From the NCBI RefSeq assembly GCF_020911885.1, contig NZ_CP087132.1, positions 1,426,001 to 1,490,000 of the forward strand: a stretch of 64,000 nt of DNA, given 5' to 3'. The notes beneath the pieces are model-generated. The model did no database searches, was not told the DNA's origin, and worked only from the letters and a program-made list of their open reading frames with translations. The DNA comes from Flavobacterium acetivorans (lineage in GTDB: Bacteria > Bacteroidota > Bacteroidia > Flavobacteriales > Flavobacteriaceae). Positions 17,928 through 26,712 of this stretch are shown piece after piece. Within the stretch, counting starts at the first letter, position 1, and each line of letters opens with the position of its first letter. Position numbers and translations under genes: made by a program.

Positions 17928-18128
17928 TTATTCAAGTTCAAAAGTTATTTTTAGATTGACTCTAAATTCTGATATTTTACCATCTTTTACTGCGGCACTT
18001 TGTTCGTTTACATAAACAGAACGTATGTGTTTGACAGATTTTGAAGCTTTGGAAATTGCTTTTTGAGTTGCTTCTTCCCAACTAACTTCAGAACTGGAAA
18101 GAACTTCAATGACTTTTAATACTGACAT
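17928..18128 (-). CDS. Dodecin family flavin-binding protein
   Basis: 66 residues, the full usual size of dodecin, a dodecameric flavin-storage protein. The family pattern is clear: VLKVIEVLSSSEVSWEEATQ, KAISKASKSVKHIRSVYV, then the two C-terminal strands ISEFRVNLKITFELE. The bacterial-type Trp (SWEE) that stacks on the isoalloxazine ring is present. It is monocistronic with its own terminator, in a run of small independent minus-strand genes. Confidence 0.92.
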   Translation of the reverse strand: MSVLKVIEVLSSSEVSWEEATQKAISKASKSVKHIRSVYVNEQSAAVKDGKISEFRVNLKITFELE

Positions 18129-18241
18129 AATTTCTATTTTTTAGGTGATCTTAAATTTAATTATTTTTTTTAGATTTTTAGAAAAAAAATGAAATTTAAG
18201 TATCTTAACTAATAGTATGTCAATATGTTGTGATATTTTTC

Positions 18242-19141
18242 TTAAGCGTTTGCAGCTTCTACATTTATTTTATCATCGTTTAGCATGCTTTTTAACATAT
18301 TTTCTATACCACTTTTTAGGGTAAAAGTCGAAGAGGGACAACCGCTACAAGCTCCTTGAAGGATTACTTTGACTGTTTTGGTTTCTTCATCAAAAGAATC
18401 AAAAGCAATATTTCCTCCATCGGCGGCTACGGCAGGCTTCACATACTCTTCAAGGATGTTAATAATTTGTTGGGAGGTAACATCTAGTTTATCGAAATCT
18501 TCGTTTTTGTTATTTTCTTTTTTGTCGTTGATAGCAATTAGACTTTCGTCAAGAACGGTTCCGCCATTTTCGATGAATTGTTTGATAAAACTTCTTAGTT
18601 CCAGCGTTATTTCGTCCCAGTTGTTTACTTCGTATTTTGTAACTGAGATGTAGTTTTCGTCAATAAAAACTTCTTTTACATAAGGGAATTTAAAAAGTTC
18701 CTGTACTAAAGGTGAGGCAGTGGCTTCGTCAATATTTTTGAATTCGATTGCCGTTTTAGTCAACATGCGACTTACGACGAATTTTAAAGCAGCCGGGTTT
18801 GGAGTCGTTTCTCCGTATACGGTTATAGGTTGTTTTTTGGTCTTGTTTTCATCAATTGTGATGATGGTGCCTCCATTGTTCACAAAGTTTTCAATTTGCT
18901 CAGCTACGGCGTCTTTCACGTCTTCCCATTCTACAATACTAAATCTTTCGATTGCAATAAAATTTCCCGAAATGTAGACGGTTTTTACAAAGGGCAAATA
19001 AAATAATTGTTGGGCAAGTGGCGATGCCTTGGCTTCGTCGATGTTTTTAAATTCAAAATTTTCGTTTTTTGTGATGAAATCTTCGAATTCAAATTTTAGT
19101 ATGGTTGGATTTTGAGTTTCTTTTATGCTAACTTTTATCAT
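18242..19141 (-). CDS. NifU/Nfu family iron-sulfur scaffold with duplicated Nfu_N domain
   Basis: 299 residues in three parts: an Nfu N-terminal domain (~1-95, TQNPTILKFEF, ASPLAQQLFYLPFVKTVYIS), a second copy of it (~105-200, TPNPAALKFVV, ASPLVQELFKFPYVKEVFID), then a C-terminal NifU domain (~215-290) with the cluster-binding CxxC in GACSGCPSSTFTLKSG. It carries Fe-S clusters to target proteins in the cytosol. The tandem Nfu_N duplication is plain by eye. A minus-strand TAAATTTG at 19159-19166 is a likely -7 element. Confidence 0.92.
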   Translation of the reverse strand: MIKVSIKETQNPTILKFEFEDFITKNENFEFKNIDEAKASPLAQQLFYLPFVKTVYISGNFIAIERFSIVEWEDVKDAVAEQIENFVNNGGTIITIDENKTKKQPITVYGETTPNPAALKFVVSRMLTKTAIEFKNIDEATASPLVQELFKFPYVKEVFIDENYISVTKYEVNNWDEITLELRSFIKQFIENGGTVLDESLIAINDKKENNKNEDFDKLDVTSQQIINILEEYVKPAVAADGGNIAFDSFDEETKTVKVILQGACSGCPSSTFTLKSGIENMLKSMLNDDKINVEAANA

Positions 19142-19158
19142 GATCTTGTAATTTTTTA

Positions 19159-19166
19159 CAAATTTA
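19159..19166 (-). promoter_or_regulatory. -7 element for the nfu gene
   Basis: TAAATTTG on the minus strand, 18 bases before the start codon; perfect match to TAnnTTTG. Confidence 0.45.
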
Positions 19167-19282
19167 CTAAAGTTATTTTCTACGAATAGCTATATTTGAT
19201 ATATTAATTATTTAATTAACTTTAGTACAGCTTTTTTGCCTAAATTTTGTTGAATTAATTTTTTTACATTAAAAATTGTCCA

Positions 19283-20278
19283 ATGAAAATCAAAATCAAG
19301 TATTTTTTAATTTGTTTGTTTGTGAGCCTGTATTCTTTTGGTCAAGAGGGTATTCCGGTCTACTCAGACTATCTTTCAGATAACTATTATTTGATTCATC
19401 CTTCTATGGCAGGGGCTTCAAATTGTGCCAAGATAAGGTTGACAGCGCGCAAACAATGGTTTGGTCAACAAGATGCGCCTGAACTTCAAACATTGAGTTT
19501 TAATGGGCGTGTGGGAGAAAAGTCAGGAGCCGGTATTATCATTTTTAATGATAAGAATGGTTATCATTCTCAAAAAGGAGTAAAACTAAGTTTTGCGCAT
19601 CATATTATGTTTTCCAGAGATGAAATAGATTTAAATCAATTGTCTTTTGGAGTAAGCGCTGGATTGATCCAAAATCAATTAGATGAAACTAGTTTTTTGC
19701 AATCGGGCGTTTTTGATCCAACAGTATTTGGTCAAATTCAAAAGGATTCTTATTTCAACGTTGATATAGGGGCTTCTTTTAATTATTTGGATTTTTATGC
19801 TCATGCTACTGTTCAAGGTGCTTTGGAAACAAGACGTGATCTTTACACAGAGTATGAAAGCGATAATTTGAGAAAATATTTGTTGAGTGCCGGTTATGTT
19901 TTTGGAAATAAAGAAAGAATTTTGTTTGAACCCTCTGTATTGTTAATGATGGTGGATAAAACCAAGGAAAAAACAGTCGATTTGAATATGAAAGTATACA
20001 AGAGTATTGATTTTGGTCAGCTTTGGGGAGGTTTGTCTTATCGTAGAAGTCTGGAAGGCGCCGAGTATAGTAATAACGCAGGTATTGCTAAGCAAAAATT
20101 GCAGTATATAACTCCTGTTTTGGGGGTGAATTATAAAAACTTTATGGTGGCTTACACCTATTCCCATCTTACGGGAGCGGTGAAGTTTGATAATGGTGGG
20201 TACCACCAAATCACTTTAGGAATTAATTTGTTTTGTAAACGAGAAAAATACGATTGCTACTGTCCTGCCATTAATTAA
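19283..20278 (+). CDS. PorP/SprF family type IX secretion membrane protein
   Basis: 331 residues: signal peptide MKIKIKYFLICLFVSLYSFG, then the family opening EGIPVYSDYLSDNYYLIHPSMAGA (NPA-type PorP motif), KQWFGQQDAPELQTLSFNG, and a beta-barrel body with NNAGIAKQKLQYITPVLGVNYKNFMVAYTYSH near the end. SprF-like proteins sit in the outer membrane and help secrete or anchor a partner adhesin through the type IX system. Such genes usually follow a large adhesin gene; here the upstream neighbour is the divergent nfu gene. A gamma carbonic anhydrase follows after 20 bases. Confidence 0.88.
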   Translation: MKIKIKYFLICLFVSLYSFGQEGIPVYSDYLSDNYYLIHPSMAGASNCAKIRLTARKQWFGQQDAPELQTLSFNGRVGEKSGAGIIIFNDKNGYHSQKGVKLSFAHHIMFSRDEIDLNQLSFGVSAGLIQNQLDETSFLQSGVFDPTVFGQIQKDSYFNVDIGASFNYLDFYAHATVQGALETRRDLYTEYESDNLRKYLLSAGYVFGNKERILFEPSVLLMMVDKTKEKTVDLNMKVYKSIDFGQLWGGLSYRRSLEGAEYSNNAGIAKQKLQYITPVLGVNYKNFMVAYTYSHLTGAVKFDNGGYHQITLGINLFCKREKYDCYCPAIN

Positions 20279-20298
20279 ATCTAAATTTTTATATTCTA

Positions 20299-20814
20299 AT
20301 GTTAATAAAATCTGTAAACGGAAAATCTCCGCTTATTCCTGAGGATTGTTATGTGGCCGAAAATGCTACCATTGTAGGAGATGTTTCTTTTGGTAAATCC
20401 TGTAGTGTTTGGTTTAATGCTGTTATTAGAGGTGATGTCAACTTTATTACAATAGGGGATAAGGTAAATATACAAGATGGTGCTGTTGTGCATTGTACTT
20501 ATAAAAAGCATCCTACAATTATTGGTGATAACGTTTCAATAGGGCATAACGCAATAGTTCATGGCTGTGTTGTTCATGACAATGTGCTAATAGGAATGGG
20601 GGCAATAGTAATGGATAATTGTGTAATAGAAAGTAATTCGATTGTGGCAGCCGGCGCTGTAATCACTCAAAATACTGTTGTGGAATCTGGTACAATCTGG
20701 GCTGGTGTACCTGCTAAAAAAGTGAAGGATATAGATCAATCTGATTTTGCTGGAGAGATCGAACGTATTTCGAATAATTATGTGATGTATTCCGGTTGGT
20801 TTAAAGAAGAATAG
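20299..20814 (+). CDS. Gamma carbonic anhydrase family protein
   Basis: 171 residues made of left-handed beta-helix hexapeptide repeats (ATIVGDVSFGKSCSVWFNAV, IRGDVNFITIGDKVNIQDGA). Zinc-ligand candidate His residues are in VVHCTY and SIGHNAIVHG. The C-terminal helix has the IWAGVPAKKVKDI motif shared with YrdA/CaiE-like proteins. Trimeric cytosolic enzyme; whether this member is an active carbonic anhydrase or an acyltransferase-like paralogue cannot be told. It converges on murI with ten bases between stops. Confidence 0.88.
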   Translation: MLIKSVNGKSPLIPEDCYVAENATIVGDVSFGKSCSVWFNAVIRGDVNFITIGDKVNIQDGAVVHCTYKKHPTIIGDNVSIGHNAIVHGCVVHDNVLIGMGAIVMDNCVIESNSIVAAGAVITQNTVVESGTIWAGVPAKKVKDIDQSDFAGEIERISNNYVMYSGWFKEE

Positions 20815-20824
20815 ATATAATTAA

Positions 20825-21601
20825 TTAAAAATCTATTTGGCTGACTTCGTATTTGTTTTCTAAGATTTGTTTTAGCACAGACGGATCGGTATTGGTGTAA
20901 AAAAGAGTTTCGACATGTTTTTGTGTATTAAAACCAATCTTTTCCTGCAATAAATGCTGAGTTTGCTTAGCTACTGCTTCTCCTGAATCAATAATTTGAA
21001 TATGATTAGGAAGAATTTTTTTTATTTGTGGTATCAAGTAAGGGTAATGGCTACAACCTAAGACAAGATAATCGATATTGGCATCAATCATTGGGTTGAG
21101 GTAGGAATAGAGTAATTGAGTCATTTCTGGTGAATTGATTTTGCCACTTTCAATCAATTGAACTAATCCATGTCCTACTTGTTCAATTATTTTGGTACTT
21201 TCATACTTTTGTACCGTACGGTGGAATAGTTCGCTGTTTAGAGTACCCTGCGTGGCGAGGATTCCTATAGTTTGCGTTTTTGAATTGGTGGCTGCGGGTT
21301 TTATTGCCGGTTCGATGCCAATAAAAGGAACATCGTATTTTTCTCTTAATTCCTTGATTGCATTTGTGGTTGCTGTATTGCAAGCCACAACTATAAGTTT
21401 GCAATTCATCTGAAGCAGGAAATCGGTGTTTTTCATGCTCAGTTCAATAATCTCTTCTTTAGATTTTTGGCCGTAAGGTGCATTCTTACTGTCGGCAAGA
21501 TAGATGGTTTTTTCGTTTGGAAGTAGATGATGTATCTCTTTCCAAATTGATGTTCCTCCTATGCCTGAATCAAATATCCCTATAGCTTGATTGTTCTCCA
21601 T
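20825..21601 (-). CDS. murI: Glutamate racemase
   Basis: 258 residues. It makes D-glutamate for peptidoglycan. Both catalytic cysteines are visible: VACNTATTNAI (first) and LGCSHYPYL (second), with the N-terminal substrate motif IFDSGIGGTSI and the SKNAPYGQKS loop. It is the last gene of the minus-strand envelope run but is separated from ompH by a terminator. A minus-strand TAACTTTG at 21607-21614 just before the start would give a very short or absent leader. Confidence 0.94.
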   Translation of the reverse strand: MENNQAIGIFDSGIGGTSIWKEIHHLLPNEKTIYLADSKNAPYGQKSKEEIIELSMKNTDFLLQMNCKLIVVACNTATTNAIKELREKYDVPFIGIEPAIKPAATNSKTQTIGILATQGTLNSELFHRTVQKYESTKIIEQVGHGLVQLIESGKINSPEMTQLLYSYLNPMIDANIDYLVLGCSHYPYLIPQIKKILPNHIQIIDSGEAVAKQTQHLLQEKIGFNTQKHVETLFYTNTDPSVLKQILENKYEVSQIDF

Positions 21602-21606
21602 TAAGA

Positions 21607-21614
21607 CAAAGTTA
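21607..21614 (-). promoter_or_regulatory. -7 element adjacent to the murI start
   Basis: Minus-strand TAACTTTG ends five bases before the ATG at 21601. If used, the murI mRNA would be nearly leaderless. Confidence 0.35.
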
Positions 21615-21651
21615 AGTTCTCTTGACTAATTTTCCTAAAGAATTATTCTAA

Positions 21652-21694
21652 CAAAAAAACCGCTCATTCCAAATTTTGGCTGAGCGGTTTTTTA
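21652..21694 (-). terminator. Terminator of the porG-uppS-bamA-ompH operon
   Basis: Ten-base stem (21657-21666 with 21681-21690), an inner CCAAA/TTTGG stem in the loop, and a T run on the minus strand. It lies 21 bases past the last ompH stop. Confidence 0.85.
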
Positions 21695-21714
21695 GATTGT
21701 TAGGAATGTATTTA

Positions 21715-22215
21715 TTAGAAACCTAAATCTTTTTTTACATCTGCAGTTAAGTTAGGACCATCAGCAAGTAAAAGAGAAGAACCGTCTAATACGTACTGGA
21801 AGCCTTTAGCTTTTCCTACTTTTTGGATTGAAGTTCTTACTTTTTCCATTAATGGTTTTACAATATCAGACTCTTTTTGTTGTAATTCTTTTTGAGCGTT
21901 GTCTCTGTAATCAACAATTCTTTTTTGCATGTCCTGAACTTCTTTAGAACGATCTGCGTTTATTGCGTCAGTTACAGTAGCTGATTCTGCTTCGTATTTT
22001 TTTAATTTTGTTTGGTACTCATCTACCATTTTTTTGTAGTCGGTATCATAAGTTGCGCTTAATTTTTCCAATTGTTTTTGGGCGTCAAGCATTGCTGGCA
22101 TTTTGGACATGATTTCACTTACATCAACATGGGCTGTTTTTGCTTGAGCATTACTAGTTTGACTTGCTCCTAGGATAAATATTGCAGCAATTAATAAAGT
22201 TTTAATTTGTTTCAT
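21715..22215 (-). CDS. OmpH/Skp family periplasmic chaperone (short)
   Basis: 166 residues: signal peptide ending SNAQA, then the Skp fold (AHVDVSEIMSKMPAMLDAQK, a long coiled coil ~45-110, and the closing strand FQYVLDGSSLLLADG). Skp-like chaperones hold unfolded outer-membrane proteins for the BAM complex, encoded two genes upstream. It is the second of two tandem ompH genes and lacks the charged tail of its paralogue. Confidence 0.9.
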   Translation of the reverse strand: MKQIKTLLIAAIFILGASQTSNAQAKTAHVDVSEIMSKMPAMLDAQKQLEKLSATYDTDYKKMVDEYQTKLKKYEAESATVTDAINADRSKEVQDMQKRIVDYRDNAQKELQQKESDIVKPLMEKVRTSIQKVGKAKGFQYVLDGSSLLLADGPNLTADVKKDLGF

Positions 22216-22241
22216 CGTTTTTAAAATATTAAGTAATTAAT

Positions 22242-23252
22242 TTATTGTTTTGGTTTTAATTTTTCTTCTCTTGCTTTTTTTATCGAATCTCTAACTTGGA
22301 GCGTTCTCAATCTTTTTTCTTCTATTGCTTTTTTTCGATCTTCCAGTACTTTTTTTCGATCTTCTAATGTTTTAGCTTTTGCGTCTGCTTGTTTTTTGAT
22401 GGCTTCTTCGGCAGCTGTTGTTTTAGAATCCTTTGCGGGGCTACTGCTATTAATAGGTTTTGCATCTTCTTTTTTATCAGAGGCAGAAACCGTGCCATTT
22501 TTTTTAGCTTCTCTATCTGCTAAAATTTTTGCTCTTCTATCTTCAAATTCTTTTTTCTTAGCTTCTTGAGCTAATTTCCTGTCGGCTATGAGTTGCTCTC
22601 TAACGGACTTTCTTTCCTCTAAGGCTTTTTCTTTTTCAGCCAAGGCCGGATTGTCATCAATTGCCTCTTGTTTTCTTTCTAGCTCTTCTTCGTCAGCAAT
22701 TTCTTTTTTTGTTAGCTTTTCTCTTTTTTCAGCTCTATTCAATATGCGTAAAACCTGGTCGCTAATGTCGAATTTTTTTGCCGCAAAAAGGATTGTTAGA
22801 TCAGATGATTTGTCAAAAATTAAATCATAATTTCTGGCTTCTGCAATATCTTGTATGGCGGTGAAAACCTGATCTTGTATGGGCTTGGTTAAAGCTGATT
22901 TTTGAATCATTAAAGCGCCATTGGCTCCAAACCTATTTTGCTGAAAATCCAGTAATTCATTTTCAAGGAACTTAATTTCGGATTCCCTTTCTTCTATTAG
23001 ACCTTTTGTCAGTAAAGGTTTTTCGGAATTGAGGGTTTCTCTTAATTTGTTAATTTCAATCTTTTTGGCCTCTATTTCTTGTTTCCATTTTTGAGCTTTT
23101 TGCTCTAATTGGATATTGGCTTCATTATAATTGGGAACATTCTGTAAAATGTATTCCATATCGATGTAGCCTACTTTTGTTCCTTTAGCTTGTGAATGTA
23201 CTGTTGTGGCTACAATCGAGGCTAAAAATAGAAATAAAATTTGTTTTCTCAT
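22242..23252 (-). CDS. OmpH/Skp family chaperone with long charged C-terminal tail
   Basis: 336 residues: signal peptide (MRKQILFLFLASIVATTVHS), a complete Skp domain (~25-170, KVGYIDMEYILQNVPNYNEA to YDLIFDKSSDLTILFAAKKF), then about 165 extra residues of low-complexity Lys/Glu/Arg/Ala coiled coil (KALEERKSVREQLIADRKLA, EDRKKVLEDRKKAIEEKRLR). The tail roughly doubles the family length. It may reach peptidoglycan or partner proteins, but its role is unknown. It lies 38 bases after bamA in the same operon. Confidence 0.9.
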   Translation of the reverse strand: MRKQILFLFLASIVATTVHSQAKGTKVGYIDMEYILQNVPNYNEANIQLEQKAQKWKQEIEAKKIEINKLRETLNSEKPLLTKGLIEERESEIKFLENELLDFQQNRFGANGALMIQKSALTKPIQDQVFTAIQDIAEARNYDLIFDKSSDLTILFAAKKFDISDQVLRILNRAEKREKLTKKEIADEEELERKQEAIDDNPALAEKEKALEERKSVREQLIADRKLAQEAKKKEFEDRRAKILADREAKKNGTVSASDKKEDAKPINSSSPAKDSKTTAAEEAIKKQADAKAKTLEDRKKVLEDRKKAIEEKRLRTLQVRDSIKKAREEKLKPKQ

Positions 23253-23290
23253 AGCTTTATAGTATTAGAAAATTATAGGCCAATTTTTTT

Positions 23291-25984
23291 TTAAAATTGT
23301 TGCCCAATAATGAAATGGGTTTCCCATCCATTTGGTTTTGATTGACCTGGTAAGGCGTCGAAACCATTTGCAAAATCAATTCCTAATAATCCAAAAGCTG
23401 GCATGAATACACGTAAACCAACTCCGGCGGAACGGCTTAGAGCAAACGGATTGTAGCTTTTGAAATCTGGATAGGATGAACCTGCTTCCAAAAATGCCAA
23501 TGCATAAATAGAGGCCGATGCTTTCAATGTTATTGGATAACGTAATTCCATAGAGAATTTATTGTATACAGTTGCTCCAATTTGTTCTCCATTACTATTA
23601 ATAGGTGTAAGAGAGTTGTTTGGGTATCCTCTTAATTGTATCGTTTCTCTACCATCCATTGAATAATTGGCCATTCCATCACCTCCTACGTAGAATCTTT
23701 CAAAAGGAATTGAACCCCTATCTTGATTGTATGCTCCTAGGAATCCAAATTCAGTTAATGTTCGCAATACTAATTTACCATAAATTTTGGTATACCAATC
23801 TGCTTTGAACTTTACTTTGTAATATTCTAACCAATCGTATTTCTTTTGGTCGACCAATGCAGGATCGGCAGCGGCGTCTTGTAAATTAGTAACTTTGTTC
23901 GGAGATGGGTTTGCGGCTGTTGGTATAGCGCTAACATAGTCTCCTTCTTTTACAATTATTCCATCAGAACCAATGTATGATGTTCCGCTGTATTTGTATT
24001 TGTATTCTGCTTTGTCTCCTAAGGTTGCATAATTAGTTCCGTTTACTAGTGAATAAGGAGGCGTCAGTTTTGCCGTGATACTGAATTCGGATCCAGAAGT
24101 AGGGAATATAGGATTTACCCCTTTATTGCTTCTAGAAAGCCCAACAGTATAAGCAAAGTTTCTTGATGTTCCGTTACCAAATGTAAATAAACCAGTGTTG
24201 TAATTGTTTAGGTCGTAATGTTGGTAACTTATAGATTGTGATAGTACAAAGAAATCATCTGGAACCGTCAATCTTTTGGCTAAACCTACTGATAAAGTTA
24301 AGATGTTAAAACTTTTGGTTTTGTCTACTTTGTAAGTAATGTAATTGTTTAAAAACTGCTTACTATAGGATAAAGACGTACTAAATTGTACTGGTTTCTT
24401 TTGACCAAACCAAGGTTCAGAGAAAGATACGCTATAAGTCTGGAAATAAGTACTTCCTTGTAAACGTAAAGATACTTTTTGTCCATCTCCCATTGGTAGT
24501 GGTTTGTAAGCGTCTTTATTCATTAAGTTTCTGGCTGAGAAATTGTTGAATGACAATCCTAAGGTACCTATGAAACCTCCGCCTCCATAACCTCCTTGAA
24601 GTTCAATTTGGCTGGATCCTTTTTCGACAAGATTGTACTCAATGTCAACGGTTCCTGCGCCTGCGTCTACATTTTTAAATTTAGGATCGATTGCTTCAGG
24701 ATCAAAAAAGCCTAATTGTCCAATTTCACGAATGGTTCTTACCAGTTGTTCTTTGCTGTATTTTTCACCCGGTTTTGTTCTTAATTCTCTGTAGATTACG
24801 CGGTCATTCGTTTTGTCATTTCCTACAACTGATATTTTGTTGAAATAAGCCAAAGGACCTTCGGTGATTCTTATTTCAAAATCAATGGTGTCATTAGCTG
24901 TTTTTACTTCAACGGCATTGATGTTCGAAAACAAATAACCACTGTTTTGGTATAAATTGGTAATGTCATCTCCGTCTGGTTTTGACTTGTCAGCGATTCT
25001 TTTCTCAAGAAGTGTACCGTTGTATGTTTCTCCTTTCTTGATGCCTAACATTCTGCTAAGCCCTTGGTCTGGATATACTGTATTTCCTAGAAATTTAATG
25101 TTTCCAAAGTAGTATTTGTTTCCTTCTTCTACGTTTATTTTTATGGCTAAAGTATTTTTGTCTTTGTTGTAAGTGACAGAATCTGAAAGGATTCTAGCGT
25201 CTCTATACCCTTTTTCCTTATAGGCTGCAATTACTTTTTCTAAATCAGTTTTATATTTGTCTTTTATGAATTTAGAAGCTTTTAATAATCGAATAGGATT
25301 TTTTTGCTTCGTATCTTTCATTGCCTTACGCAAGGTTTTGTCTGATAATTTTTCGTTTCCTACGAAATCAATTTCTTGAATTTTTATCTTTTCTCCCTTA
25401 TCAACACTAACAACCATATTGACTTGGTTTGTTGCTGCAGTGTCTTTTACAATATTTAAGTTTACTTTGGTATTGTAGAAACCATCTTTTTTGTATTTGT
25501 TTTCGATGTAGTTTTTGGTAGTTGTAATTAAATTTTCATTAACTACTTTTCCTTTGTTAAGGCTGTTGTCTTTAATCAGCGCTTCGGTTTTGCTTTTTTT
25601 AACTCCAACGAATTTTACTTCATTCAATTTAGGAAGTTCCTTGATGTCTAAATCAAGGTAGATGCTGTCATTTTGAATTCGATTCACGTAGAATGAAATT
25701 TCGTCAAAAAGCCCTAGTTTCCCTAGTTTTTTTATCGCGCTGCTTATCTCTTCTCCTGGAACGGTAATTTCTTGTCCTTTTTCAAGTCCGGCAAAGGTTA
25801 CTACTGTTTGTTCGTTGAAGCTGATTTCGCTGGTAACGGAAACGCCAGCAAGAATGTATTTTTTTCCTTGGTCAAAAGGGACTTTTTCTTGAGCTTTAAT
25901 TTGTGAAAAACTTCCCAATAATAACAGGGTAAGGATTGCTTTTGTACTTTTATTCAACACTGAAAATTTATTTAATTTGTTCAC
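23291..25984 (-). CDS. bamA: Outer-membrane protein assembly factor BamA
   Basis: About 897 residues. Five POTRA domains (~50-450) precede the 16-stranded Omp85 barrel, with FSARNLMNKDAY-type strands and the C-terminal region SAGVGLRVFMPAFGLLGIDFA, ending in Phe. The open frame extends to 26092, but that part is inside uppS. GTG at 25984 (overlapping uppS by 17 bases), GTG 25960 or TTG 25957 are all possible starts; each leaves a signal peptide ending SFSQIKAQ. Essential for folding beta-barrels into the outer membrane. It contains an unusual inserted stretch of about 60 residues in the barrel (YKYKYSGTSYIGSDG to DPALVDQKKYDW), probably an extracellular loop. Confidence 0.92.
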   Translation of the reverse strand: MNKLNKFSVLNKSTKAILTLLLLGSFSQIKAQEKVPFDQGKKYILAGVSVTSEISFNEQTVVTFAGLEKGQEITVPGEEISSAIKKLGKLGLFDEISFYVNRIQNDSIYLDLDIKELPKLNEVKFVGVKKSKTEALIKDNSLNKGKVVNENLITTTKNYIENKYKKDGFYNTKVNLNIVKDTAATNQVNMVVSVDKGEKIKIQEIDFVGNEKLSDKTLRKAMKDTKQKNPIRLLKASKFIKDKYKTDLEKVIAAYKEKGYRDARILSDSVTYNKDKNTLAIKINVEEGNKYYFGNIKFLGNTVYPDQGLSRMLGIKKGETYNGTLLEKRIADKSKPDGDDITNLYQNSGYLFSNINAVEVKTANDTIDFEIRITEGPLAYFNKISVVGNDKTNDRVIYRELRTKPGEKYSKEQLVRTIREIGQLGFFDPEAIDPKFKNVDAGAGTVDIEYNLVEKGSSQIELQGGYGGGGFIGTLGLSFNNFSARNLMNKDAYKPLPMGDGQKVSLRLQGSTYFQTYSVSFSEPWFGQKKPVQFSTSLSYSKQFLNNYITYKVDKTKSFNILTLSVGLAKRLTVPDDFFVLSQSISYQHYDLNNYNTGLFTFGNGTSRNFAYTVGLSRSNKGVNPIFPTSGSEFSITAKLTPPYSLVNGTNYATLGDKAEYKYKYSGTSYIGSDGIIVKEGDYVSAIPTAANPSPNKVTNLQDAAADPALVDQKKYDWLEYYKVKFKADWYTKIYGKLVLRTLTEFGFLGAYNQDRGSIPFERFYVGGDGMANYSMDGRETIQLRGYPNNSLTPINSNGEQIGATVYNKFSMELRYPITLKASASIYALAFLEAGSSYPDFKSYNPFALSRSAGVGLRVFMPAFGLLGIDFANGFDALPGQSKPNGWETHFIIGQQF

Positions 25985-26708
25985 TTGTTTTTCCAAATCT
26001 ACGTTCTCTTTTTTGATAACTAACAATAGCCTCATATAAATCTTGTTCTTTAAAGTCAGGCCACAATATATCAGTAAAATACAATTCTGCATAGGCTATC
26101 TGCCATAACAGGAAATTACTTATCCTATGTTCTCCACTTGTTCGTATTAATAGATCTACATCAGGTAAATCATGCGTGTAAAGATGCTCATTTATAATTG
26201 AATCGTCAATAGTGTCTATCGAAATTATATTATTTTTAACTTTATTACTGATCTCTTTTATCGCGCTAACCATCTCTTCCCTTGAGCCGTAACTCAGCGC
26301 TAGCGTTAGAGTCATGTGCGTATTATTCTTAGTTTTTTCCATCACATCAAGCAGTTCTTTTTGAGCTGATTGAGGTAGTTTTTCTAAGTTTCCTATTGTA
26401 TTGAGTCTGATGTTATTTTGTTCTAATGTTGGGAGTTCCTTTTTTAGGGATCTAATAAGGATTTTCATCAAGGTGTCAACTTCTAGTTTGGGCCTGTTCC
26501 AATTTTCCGTTGAAAAAGCATACAAGGTAAGGAATTCAATGCCTAATTTGGCACTTGTTTTTATGATTTGCTTCACTGATTTGGAACCACTTTCATGTCC
26601 AATTGCTCTCAAAAAACCCTGCTGTTTAGCCCAACGGCCGTTGCCGTCCATAATAATGGCTAAATGTCTTGGTAACTTATCTTTATCTATATTCTCTAGT
26701 AAATTCAT
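25968..26708 (-). CDS. uppS: Isoprenyl transferase (undecaprenyl diphosphate synthase)
   Basis: 246 residues from ATG 26708; an earlier ATG at 26744 lies within porG. cis-Prenyltransferase signatures: HLAIIMDGNGRWAKQQG (catalytic Asp), YAFSTENWNRP, and the C-terminal DLLIRTSGEHRISNFLLWQ and RERRFG. It makes the C55 lipid carrier for peptidoglycan and surface glycans. It starts four bases after porG and its end overlaps the likely bamA start, indicating translational coupling. Confidence 0.94.
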   Translation of the reverse strand: MNLLENIDKDKLPRHLAIIMDGNGRWAKQQGFLRAIGHESGSKSVKQIIKTSAKLGIEFLTLYAFSTENWNRPKLEVDTLMKILIRSLKKELPTLEQNNIRLNTIGNLEKLPQSAQKELLDVMEKTKNNTHMTLTLALSYGSREEMVSAIKEISNKVKNNIISIDTIDDSIINEHLYTHDLPDVDLLIRTSGEHRISNFLLWQIAYAELYFTDILWPDFKEQDLYEAIVSYQKRERRFGKTSEQIK

Positions 26709-26712
26709 TTTT

